Source: Heterocephalus glaber (Eukaryota; Chordata; Mammalia; Rodentia; Bathyergidae). Taken from it: a DNA stretch of 64,000 nucleotides. The stretch covers positions 13,990,863-14,054,862 of the forward strand of contig NW_004624784.1 of NCBI RefSeq assembly GCF_000247695.1. Direction: 5' to 3'. Positions 58,901 to 64,000 of the stretch are shown here, one piece after another (positions within the stretch are counted from its first letter, which is position 1; every line of letters starts with the position of its first letter). The position numbers and the translations under genes were made by a program. The notes under the pieces are model-generated. The model was not told the DNA's origin and did not search any database. It worked only from the letters and a program-made list of their open reading frames with translations.

Positions 58901-61900
58901 GGGGATTTAGCTCAGTGGTTCCGCTACCTGCCTCGCAAGCGCAAGGTCCTGAGTTCGATCCCCAGTACCAAAAAAACCCAAAAAAATAAAAAACAAAAAA
59001 ACCCAAAATCAAAAGACTTGGAACAGGGGACTGAGGGCCTGGGGGGCTGTGACATCTTTTCTAGAGAGGCCAGCCAATATGGGAAGTGTCTGTTGACCTG
59101 AGCAGGCCTAGATGTAGGATGGATTTAATGACTTCCAGAAAAAATTCCCAGAGACATTGGCTCTGGAGACCCAGCAGTCCTGTTGTTAAGTGTGTTTGGG
59201 TTGCTTTGAAAGCCCATGTCTGTGTCTCTCTCTCCTCTTTATCCCCTCTGTGTCTCTTTCCCATACCCTCTGCCCGGGGCTTCCTATGCCATTCGAATTG
59301 CATCCTGCCGAGCCCCTCTCAACCGACAACCCAGCAAGTAGAGCGTGGGTCACCAAGGGCATTGCTTTGGCCAGGCAACCCTGCCCCGTTGCCAGCAAGA
59401 TGTGTCCTGCCCGGGTCCCTCGCAGGTTCCCAGGCTGAGCTGGGCCCAGGTGCCCGAGGCTCTGCCCCTCCAGCTCAGCTCCCTGCTGCCCTCGACTATG
59501 CTCCCTGTCTCACTGCCTTCTTTCCTGCTCCCATTGCTCTTGCTTCTGCATTGTGGGAGTGTCTGCTTTGGCACCCTGGGCTCATGGGGCTCCTGCCACC
59601 TCCCGTTCCCTCACCAGCAGGCAGGCGGGTACATGTGTCCCGCTCATGTGTTCAGGCTTCCACTGTGAGCTGCAGCCAGGTGCCCTGGAGAAAGAGCACT
59701 GCACCAGACCATGTGCCATGGCCAGTTGTGCAGGAGACTGGAGCCTTGGTGGGGCTGCCAGCCTGGAGATGAGCGTGTTAAGCTGTCCCTGCTGGCCTCA
59801 TCCCTCTGTGGTGCTGCTGGTGTCCCCTCCCCTGGACAAGTGGGAGCACCCTGTGACTCTGACCTGTTCCTCCTATAGGACAGCAGGTGATTGAGGAGCA
59901 GCGGCGGCGGCTGGCCGAGCTGAAGCAGAAAGCGGCGGCTGAGGCGCAGTGCCAGTGGGACGCCCTGCATGGGACTGCACCCTTCCCTGCCCTGGTGCAC
60001 CACTCCATCCTGCACCACCTGCCAGCTGGGCAAGAGCGAGGGGAGGAGGGCGAGCACGCCTACGACACGCTGAGCCTGGAGAGCTCAGACAGCATGGACA
60101 CCAGCATCTCCACGGGGGGCAACTCTGCCTGCTCCCCCGACAACATGTCCAGGTGCCTCCCTGCCTGGCCCAAGGCCTCTAGCAGGCACCCCTGGCTCCT
60201 GACACAGCCTGTCTTCCCTTCCCTCTGCAGTGCCAGTGGTCTGGACATGGGCAAGATTGAGGAGATGGAGAAGATGCTGAGGGAAGCTCACGCGGAGAAG
60301 AGCCGGCTTATGGAGTCCAGGGTGAGGCTGACCTGCCAGGAGGCAGAAGGCATGGGCTCGAGTGCCCTCCCCCGGCCAAGGGCCTGGTGCTGCCTCAGCG
60401 CCTTCCAGCTGCATTGTATTGGCATGACCTTGCATTGGAATAGAAAGCATTTTATTTTTACTGTGATTTTGTAGTACTAGAGATTGAAACCAGGGTCTTT
60501 GCACTGATCTACAAGCTCAGCCTATGTTCTTTTTTTTTGGTACCGGGGATCAAACTTGGGACCTTGTACTTGTGAGGCAGGCAGTGGAACCACTGAGCTA
60601 AATCCCCGGCCCATTTTGTTTTTTATTTTTAGATAGTGTCCCACTAAGACACCCGGGTGGGACTCAGATTTGTTTCTTTTTTTTTTTTTTTGGTACCGGG
60701 GATCGAACTCGGGTCCTTGCACTTGCGCAGCAGGCGTCGAAACCACTGAGCTAAATCCCCGGCCCTGGGACTCAGATTTGTGATCCTTCTGCCTCAGCCT
60801 CCTAAAGTGCTGAGATTACAGATGTGTACCACTGTGGCCAGCAAAAAGTGTTTTCTTGTTGTTTTTTGAGACAGGGTAACTATTAGTTCAGACTGGCCTG
60901 GAACTTACTGTGTAGCTCAGGCTGGTATTGAACTCACAGTGATCCTCATGCCTCAGCCTCCCGAGTGTGGGGATACAGGTGTACACCACTATGCCTGGCT
61001 AAGAAAGCATCTTAAAAGTCTGTTGCCAGGGGCTGGGGATTTAGCCTAGTGGTTCGGTTGCCTGCCTCGCAAGCGCAAGGACCTGAGTTTGATCCCCGGT
61101 ACCAAAAAAAAAAATAATAATTCTTAGGGCTGGGGATTTAGCTCAGTGTTTTCAGCCCTGCCTTGCAAGCTCAAGGTCCCGAGTTCAATCTCCGGTACCA
61201 AAAAAAAAGTCTGTTGCCAGGCCTGTAATCCCAGCACTTGGGAGGCCTGGGGTACATAGTTCAAGGGCAGTCTGAACTACATAGCGAGACCCTGTCTCAA
61301 AAAAACAGGAAAAGGCTGGGGATGTAGCTCAGCAGCACAGTGCCTGCCTAGCAAGTTCAAGGTCTTGAGTTCGATCCCCAGTACAAAAAATAAACAAAAA
61401 ACAGGAAAAAAGAAAGAAAAGTCTGTGTTCCTTAAGTAGGCCATGGGAGGCTGGGCCAGCTTCTCAGCTCTCTGGAATAGAAGGCAGCTCAGGAACCATT
61501 GTCCAAACATGAGTTGCCTGAACAGGAACTTCTGGACTATCTGCATCCTTCTGCAGACATTTTGGGAAGCATGGGAACTTTGGTCCTCTCTCCCTGAATA
61601 TCAGGTCGTTCCTCTTGGGGATAGGTAGGAAAGCAGGGACTAGGGGTGAAAGTATGGGATGGAAGTGGAAGAAGCAGGGGTCCAAGCCAGAGCAAAGGTG
61701 TTGGCTGGGGAGTGGCTGCAGGAAGTCCTGATCCCTTAACCTGGGCATGCTGCTGGGGCTGGGCAAAGAGGGAACAATGGTTGGCATTGGGCATAGATAG
61801 GCTGAGGCAAACTCTGCTTGGGCGGGAAGTTAAGCAAAGGGCCTGCAGAAGCTGACTGAGGGAGGCACTTTTCTTTCTCTCTCTGAGATGCTTCTTGCTA

Positions 61901-63459
61901 TGTTGCCCAAGCTGTTCTGTAACTCATCATGGGCTCAAGTGATCCTCCTGTCTCAGCCTCCTGAGTAGATGGAGCTACAGATCCACAGGACTGTTCTGGC
62001 TTTTTTTTTCCACTCCATGTCTGTTGAGATGAAAGTGGAACCCATGGAGTGCAGTTAGCAGCTAAAAGGTTTTATTTCTTTAATTAAAAATTTTTTAAAA
62101 AATTTTTTGTCTTTTCAAGACAGGATTTTGCTATCAATTCAGGCTGACCTTGAACTCACTATGTAGCCCAGGCTGGCCCTGAACTCACAGTGATCCTGCC
62201 TCAGCCTCCCGAGTGCTGGGATTACAGGTGTGTGCCACCACACCCAGCATCTAGAGGGTTTTAAAAAGGAGGTACTGAAAAAAAAAAACAGGAGTACTGA
62301 CCGTTTAGATGGAAGACCAACCAGAAAAGAGTGCCTCTTAATCTTATTTACATCAAAGTAGGGCAAATTTATAAGCATTTCTTGGCAAATGGAGGGAAAG
62401 AAGATTGATTCTTTGAACTAGGAAGATACTTCAGATGGTACAGAGCAGTGGTAGCAAATCTATGGCAGGAGTGGTGCAGTGGACTGTTACCATTGAAAGC
62501 CCTAAAAGGATTGCCATCACTTCACTAGTATAGAGTCTTTGTCAATAAGGCATATAAAGGATCACTGACATCTCTGTATTTATGAGTTGCTTTAATGATT
62601 TTTTAAATCTTTTTTTTCCCTGAACTGGGTTTATTTTGTCACAGGGTCTTGCTAAGTCTCTAAATTGCCCAAGTGGGCTTCAGATTTGTGATCCTCCTAC
62701 CTCAGAGTGCTGGGATTGTGAGCATGTACCACCTTGCCCAGTTTAAAATCCTTTTGTAATAATTTCAACTAGAACCTTGGTCTCCAATCGTATTTTTCTT
62801 CAACAGATTACTAATGTGGCGTTTCAAAGGGCCTTAAGTTGGTGATTGTGGAAGGATTACTGAATATACTAGCTGGCAAAAAAGGTTAAATGATTTTACA
62901 TTCTAGGAATTCAGCTACAATTATAGAGCCCTGTATATTTATTGCTGCTTTCCTGCTGGAATCAGTGATGGGCATTTATAAACAGGATCTTGTTTAATTT
63001 TCACTGTAATCGCAGGAGTAGGCACATTTAACCCCATTTTCCAGATGAGGCAGCTGTGGCTTAGAGAAATGATTTTGTCTGGGTCACAACCCGCAGTGGT
63101 GACACAGCCAGGTTTGAAGTCAGGCCAGTCACACTTTAAAGCAGATGTCCTAAGCCAGCCGAGCTCCTGGAGAGGGTGGCTTTGGGAATGATGCTTCCTC
63201 TGCCAGGCCATCGTCTGTGGTAGGTGGCTCCTGCGGCTCTGCCTGGGCCTGAGGAGGGCCAGTGGGGGATGCTGATGGTGGCCATGGCCCTGACCCCTGG
63301 CTTTGGGGACAGGAGCGTGAGATGGAGCTGCGGCGGCAGGCCCTGGAGGAGGAGCGGCGGAGGCGGGAACAGGTAGAACGGAGGCTGCAGAGCGAGAGTG
63401 CCCGGAGGCAGCAGCTGGTGGAGAAGGAGGTCAAGATGCGGGAGAAGCAGTTTTCCCAG
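31229..63459 (+). CDS. PHLDB1: PHLDB1 (LL5-alpha), 5' and central coding exons; C-terminus beyond window
   Basis: PHLDB1/LL5-alpha is a cytoplasmic scaffold that, with LL5-beta, CLASPs, ELKS and KANK proteins, anchors microtubule plus ends at the basal cortex. Its C-terminal PH domain binds phosphoinositides. The CDS starts MDALNRSHVGPGC at 31,229. Core exons end at 31288, then 31949-32072, 32966-33136, 40549-40674, 42258-43606, 45880-46161, 46593-46733, 46815-46952, 49424-49552, 49900-50055, 53669-53779, 53936-54025, 56863-57003, 58369-58509, 58638-58740, 59879-60152, 60231-60321 and 63313-63459. This sums to 1258 codons, all phases consistent. Two in-frame cassettes (55807-55911, 56264-56437) may add 93 residues. 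Order: FHA domain (about 45-150), Ser/Pro-rich region (about 160-590), coiled coils (about 590-960), Ser-rich linker, final coiled coil (about 1180-1258). The PH domain is outside the window. Confidence 0.97.
31949..32072 (+). CDS. PHLDB1: PHLDB1 exon, FHA domain start
   Basis: KGPLDLIETGKGLKVQTDKP to TLLPLEE plus a split Gly codon. Acceptor acctgcag, donor gtaagc. Confidence 0.96.
32966..33136 (+). CDS. PHLDB1: PHLDB1 exon, FHA domain core
   Basis: GRTVIGSAAKDISLQGPGLA through EHCYIENLRGTLTL to PTRLTQ. It holds the FHA-type GRxxxIG-like start, the H-containing EHCYIE strand and the IDG turn. Acceptor tctctag, donor gtaagt. Confidence 0.96.
36985..37325. mobile_element. two opposed B1 SINEs
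   Basis: + B1 at 36,985-37,125, with G9 and C10 runs. Reversed B1 at about 37,195-37,325. Together they form an inverted pair. Confidence 0.78.
37440..37800 (+). promoter_or_regulatory. PHLDB1: internal CpG island, candidate second PHLDB1 promoter
   Basis: About 350 bp of CpG-dense sequence with GC boxes in the middle of a large intron. It ends in GGCG|GTGAGT at 37,706/37,707, a strong donor. Splicing to the 40,549 exon would give a transcript whose first in-frame ATG is in that exon (M of MLCLGQS). Confidence 0.6.
38430..38960 (+). promoter_or_regulatory. candidate intronic enhancer with MEF2, E-box, RUNX and homeodomain-like sites
   Basis: CTATTTATAG (a MEF2 consensus) at 38,536-38,545. 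An E-box CAGCTG at 38,864-38,869 overlaps TGTGGTT (RUNX-like) at 38,868-38,874, followed by TAATTA at 38,876-38,881. ATTAATTAG lies at 38,802-38,810. The segment is free of SINEs. Regulatory function is inferred only. Confidence 0.35.
39657..39810 (+). mobile_element. B1 SINE
   Basis: gcatggtggtgcacacctgt to gtctctaaaaacaaaag. Confidence 0.85.
40549..40674 (+). CDS. PHLDB1: PHLDB1 exon, FHA domain end
   Basis: GCMLCLGQSTFLRFNHPAEA to GPGSG. The last FHA strands (STFLRFNHP) are here. Acceptor tctctgcag, donor gtaggt. A 7.4-kb intron with an internal CpG island precedes it. Confidence 0.96.
42040..42155 (+). mobile_element. MIR-like fragment
   Basis: aagaggaaactgagggcaag then gacttgaccaaagttgcaga. 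Ends about 100 bp before the large PHLDB1 exon. Confidence 0.55.
42258..43606 (+). CDS. PHLDB1: PHLDB1 large Ser/Pro-rich exon
   Basis: About 450 codons, ESESLVNGNHAPQPATREPS to REQEMERL. It is dense in Ser, Pro and Arg, with repeated SPR phosphosite-like motifs (SDSPRLG, TESPRLG, PESPRLG, AESPRP). It ends in an acidic/charged segment (ITEISDNEDDLLEYHRRQRQ) that starts the coiled coil. Acceptor cccctcag, donor gtgagt. The open frame upstream of 42,258 is intronic. Confidence 0.97.
43607..45879 (+). other. PHLDB1: PHLDB1 intron
   Basis: 2.3 kb without recognised young SINEs. An old MIR-like fragment lies at about 43,925-44,035, and TG-rich low-complexity sequence occurs around 44,220-44,260 and 45,355-45,480. 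No supported coding exon. Confidence 0.5.
45880..46161 (+). CDS. PHLDB1: PHLDB1 coiled-coil exon
   Basis: 94 codons, ERQRLETILNLCAEYSRADG to CSSTESTQQE. Acceptor ctccccag, donor gtgggt, phase 0/0. Confidence 0.96.
46593..46733 (+). CDS. PHLDB1: PHLDB1 coiled-coil exon
   Basis: 47 codons, HEDAPSTKLQGEILVLEEER to QLQEAARE, a heptad-like Leu/Glu pattern. Acceptor cctccag, donor gtaagc. Confidence 0.96.
46815..46952 (+). CDS. PHLDB1: PHLDB1 coiled-coil exon
   Basis: 46 codons, AEMERALLQGEREAEWALLQ to GIQKERDK. Acceptor gccctcag, donor gtaacc. Confidence 0.96.
46953..49423 (+). other. PHLDB1: PHLDB1 intron
   Basis: 2.5 kb free of recognisable SINEs and mostly unique pyrimidine-rich sequence. 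Open frames here have no matching splice phase that I trust. Confidence 0.5.
49424..49552 (+). CDS. PHLDB1: PHLDB1 coiled-coil exon (ERAELAAGRR)
   Basis: 43 codons, ERAELAAGRRHLEARQALYA to EQLQEQLRR. Acceptor gccgaccag, donor gtcagt. Phase 0/0, so skipping keeps the frame; it may be alternatively spliced. The exon is CpG-rich. Confidence 0.93.
49900..50055 (+). CDS. PHLDB1: PHLDB1 coiled-coil exon
   Basis: 52 codons, EAEALETETKLFEDLEFQQL to LLLSIAKRK. The acceptor cgttgaag has a weak pyrimidine tract; donor gtgggc. Confidence 0.95.
50361..50379. repeat. short telomere-like repeat
   Basis: ctaaaccctaaccctaacc, about two and a half CCCTAA units plus one variant unit. Confidence 0.7.
50512..50557. 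repeat. (TG)n microsatellite
   Basis: About 20 TG units with a few interruptions, running into a reversed ID-like remnant. Confidence 0.93.
50929..51042 (+). repeat. left arm of an intronic inverted repeat
   Basis: Starts cctgtggctgaggcttgagc and ends cccaaagcggtg. The reverse complement of 52,051-52,165 matches over its whole length at roughly 85 percent by eye. Confidence 0.85.
52051..52165 (-). repeat. right arm of an intronic inverted repeat
   Basis: Plus strand starts caccactttggg and ends agcctcagccacagg, the inverse of 50,929-51,042. It does not resemble B1, ID or MIR. Confidence 0.85.
52325..52560 (+). mobile_element. old interspersed repeat, family uncertain
   Basis: gagccaggcactatgctaaa and the following sequence resemble a widespread mammalian repeat whose name I cannot fix. 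Confidence 0.35.
52765..53215 (+). mobile_element. B1-ID dimer, second B1, and ID-like SINE
   Basis: Dimer at 52,765-52,945, (AC)n at 52,944-52,975, B1-like at 52,992-53,115, ID-like at 53,123-53,215. Confidence 0.75.
53669..53779 (+). CDS. PHLDB1: PHLDB1 coiled-coil exon
   Basis: 37 codons, ERLAILDSQAGQIRAQAVQE to SLQLLQK. Acceptor tctcctcag, donor gtaccc. Confidence 0.96.
53936..54025 (+). CDS. PHLDB1: PHLDB1 exon ending TLKE
   Basis: 30 codons, EKEKLTALERRYHTLTGGRP to STLKE. Acceptor gctttcag, donor gtaaaa. Phase 0 at the end permits direct joining to 55,807, 56,264 or 56,863. Confidence 0.96.
55807..55911 (+). CDS. PHLDB1: PHLDB1 candidate cassette exon 1
   Basis: 35 codons without a stop, EYVSLAQVLQLCSRLDPYAS to LPDSE. 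It is bounded by ccctag and gtacca splice sites and is phase 0/0. It fits exactly between the TLKE and MEKLLLP exons and so can be included or skipped. I do not remember it from the main human isoform. Confidence 0.6.
56264..56437 (+). CDS. PHLDB1: PHLDB1 candidate cassette exon 2
   Basis: 58 codons without a stop, YVTLEQLKVMWGTSPMPPTP to FASITPSPK. It has a good pyrimidine tract and acceptor (cttcccccaag) and a weak donor (gttggt). Phase 0/0. Pro/Ser-rich. The frame stays open past the donor, so the 3' edge relies on that GT. Confidence 0.6.
56863..57003 (+). CDS. PHLDB1: PHLDB1 exon MEKLLLPAVD
   Basis: 47 codons, MEKLLLPAVDLEQWYQELMA to KASRQLQ. Acceptor cccctgcag after an unusually long pyrimidine run (about 56,640-56,860); donor gtaacc. 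Confidence 0.95.
57540..57625 (-). mobile_element. ID-like SINE
   Basis: Reversed near-consensus copy flanked by caagagtcatttt on both sides (target-site duplication). Confidence 0.88.
57775..58085 (+). mobile_element. two MIR-like fragments
   Basis: ctcattttacagatcaaaca, then agaaaacttgccagggccat; and gaagccgaggcccagagtgg, then tccaagggtacacagtct. Confidence 0.65.
58369..58509 (+). CDS. PHLDB1: PHLDB1 Ser-rich linker exon
   Basis: 47 codons, VYHSKMDGEATSPLPRTRSG to GRSPSPK, including a poly-Ser tract. Acceptor ccctacag, donor gtctga (weak). Confidence 0.95.
58638..58740 (+). CDS. PHLDB1: PHLDB1 exon SALLAQNG
   Basis: SALLAQNGTGSLPRNLAATL to LALQQK plus one base of Gly. Acceptor ctctgcag, donor gtgagt. 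Confidence 0.95.
58896..59007 (+). mobile_element. ID-like SINE with intact target-site duplication
   Basis: A near-consensus copy bounded by atcaaaagacttgg at 58,882-58,895 and again at 59,008-59,021. Confidence 0.9.
59879..60152 (+). CDS. PHLDB1: PHLDB1 exon QQVIEEQRRR
   Basis: Gly plus QQVIEEQRRRLAELKQKAAA to CSPDNMS with a split Ser. It joins a basic helix to an acidic Ser-rich segment (YDTLSLESSDSMDTSIST). Acceptor cctatag, donor gtgcct (weak). Confidence 0.95.
60231..60321 (+). CDS. PHLDB1: PHLDB1 exon ASGLDMGKIEE
   Basis: ASGLDMGKIEEMEKMLREAH to RLMESR, the start of the last coiled coil before the PH domain. Acceptor cctctgcag, donor gtgagg. It lies only 78 bp after the previous exon. 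Confidence 0.95.
60532..60842 (-). mobile_element. ID-like SINEs nested in an older dimer
   Basis: Reversed ID-like at 60,532-60,613 and 60,674-60,765. The second splits an older reversed dimer and is flanked by a perfect 16-bp duplication. Confidence 0.87.
60868..61395. mobile_element. B1 and ID-like SINE cluster
   Basis: Reversed B1 (60,868-61,005), + ID-like (61,029-61,117; 61,126-61,209), + B1 fragment (61,215-61,305), + ID-like (61,313-61,395). Confidence 0.8.
62105..62250 (-). mobile_element. B1 SINE
   Basis: caagacaggattttgctatc to gggattacaggtgtgtgcca. Confidence 0.83.
63000..63125 (+). mobile_element. MIR-like fragment
   Basis: accccattttccagatgagg, then cttagagaaatgattttg, then gacacagccaggtttgaa. 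Confidence 0.65.
63313..63459 (+). CDS. PHLDB1: PHLDB1 last coding exon in window
   Basis: 49 codons, EREMELRRQALEEERRRREQ to MREKQFSQ, an Arg/Glu-rich coiled coil. Acceptor tggggacag, donor gtgagt. The next exons (linker and PH domain) are not in the window. A minus-strand open frame across this exon is an antisense shadow. Confidence 0.95.
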
Positions 63460-64000
63460 GTGAGTAGGAGGTGCAGGGTGTGGTGGGGAGCTTGATGGTG
63501 AGGGCTGTGGAGGAGTGGAGCCTTCCCTGGGCCCCTCTCCAGAAAAGATTGCTATTGGCCATGCACAGGCAGATTCTACCTGGGACTCTTCAGCCCCAAG
63601 AAACAGCGACCTGGTGGGGTTTGTTCCGCCAGTGTCTGTGAGCACTGGGGGTGGTTGAGAGGAGAGGGTCCAGACAGGCCTCCCATGGATGGGGCTGGGA
63701 GCCAGGAATCTAAGTGGCTGTCCCTGGCCTTTCCAGGGCCTCATCTCTGCTTTGTGCATCTGTGCTGCATCTTCCCTCCTGCTTCCTCTGCTGCCTGTCA
63801 GCACATGGCACTCCACATGGCACTCCACAGTGTCCTGGCCCTCACCCCGAGGGGCCTTCCAGCTCCAGTCCCCTCCATCCATGGATGACCTCATTCTGAC
63901 TTTTGGTTCACATTTCCTGGGGACTGCAGTAGATTCTCCTCGGACAGAGACCCCTCTTTGCTCAAAACCAGCCCTCATGCAGGAGATGTATGCAGGTAGA
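63460..64000 (+). other. PHLDB1: PHLDB1 intron, partial
   Basis: Runs off the window. I see no match to the expected linker/PH-domain exon here. Confidence 0.5.

Larger units (their letters stand above)
60322..63312 (+). other. PHLDB1: PHLDB1 intron, SINE-rich
   Basis: 3.0 kb containing ID-like SINEs (60,532-60,613; 60,674-60,765; 61,029-61,209; 61,313-61,395) and B1 sequence (60,868-61,005; 61,215-61,305; 62,105-62,250). Older dimer pieces (60,620-60,842; 62,620-62,745) and a MIR-like fragment (about 63,000-63,125) are also present. Low-copy sequence fills the rest. Confidence 0.6.

Noticed and set aside
63136..63978. 280-codon minus-strand open frame
   Set aside because: It is antisense to the real PHLDB1 coiled-coil exon and its flanking introns. 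The Leu/Pro-rich product mirrors the Glu/Gln/Arg codons of the sense exon.
1..64000. CRISPR array, bacterial operon or integrated virus
   Set aside because: Spliced vertebrate genes and SINEs fill the window. No spaced direct-repeat array and no retroviral gag/pol/env-like frame was seen.

Overview
The window is mammalian nuclear DNA from a rodent. It carries many B1 (7SL-derived) SINEs and many copies of an ID-like, tRNA-derived SINE. The ID-like family has the diagnostic body GGGGATTTAGCTCAGTGGTT followed by a CCGCCTGCC segment and ends in GGTACCAAAA. The usual mouse and rat B2 and B4 elements were not noticed, and the ID-like consensus is not the mouse/rat one, so a non-murid rodent is likely. 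A beaver-like lineage is my guess, held with low confidence.

Two protein-coding genes lie in tandem on the + strand, in the ARCN1-PHLDB1 order known from human 11q23.3. (1) ARCN1, the delta subunit of the COPI coatomer, runs from inside intron 1 to its poly(A) site near 21.06 kb. Nine coding exons (exons 2-10) are present. They join in frame to 510 residues, which with the exon-1 methionine gives 511, the length I know for mammalian delta-COP. (2) PHLDB1 (LL5-alpha) has a large CpG-island promoter region at about 25.85-28.65 kb. Its coding start is at 31,229 and its exons run to 63,459. The C-terminal PH-domain exons lie beyond the right edge. Eighteen core coding exons plus two in-frame candidate cassette exons were placed to the base, with consistent splice phases.

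Layout: 1-21.06 kb is ARCN1, with SINE-dense introns. Intron 7 contains an antisense, broken, full-length retrocopy of ZSCAN4. 21.06-25.6 kb is intergenic. 25.6-31.2 kb is the PHLDB1 promoter, 5' exons and first intron. 31.2-43.6 kb holds the FHA-domain exons, an internal CpG island that looks like a second promoter, a cluster of regulatory-looking motifs and the 1.35-kb Ser/Pro-rich exon. 43.6-54.0 kb holds the coiled-coil exons. 54.0-63.5 kb holds cassette and tail exons leading towards the PH domain. The 5' part is rich in young ID and B1 copies. The PHLDB1 body has fewer of these and more old MIR fragments.

The two genes are not functionally coupled. ARCN1 acts in Golgi-to-ER vesicle transport, and PHLDB1 acts in cortical microtubule anchoring and PIP3-linked signalling. 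I see no undescribed biological system. The most interesting observations are the ZSCAN4 retrocopy, two U2 snRNA fragments ending at nearly the same nucleotide (one inside a B1), an unassigned inverted repeat in a PHLDB1 intron, and alternative PHLDB1 N-termini and cassette exons predicted from splice phase.
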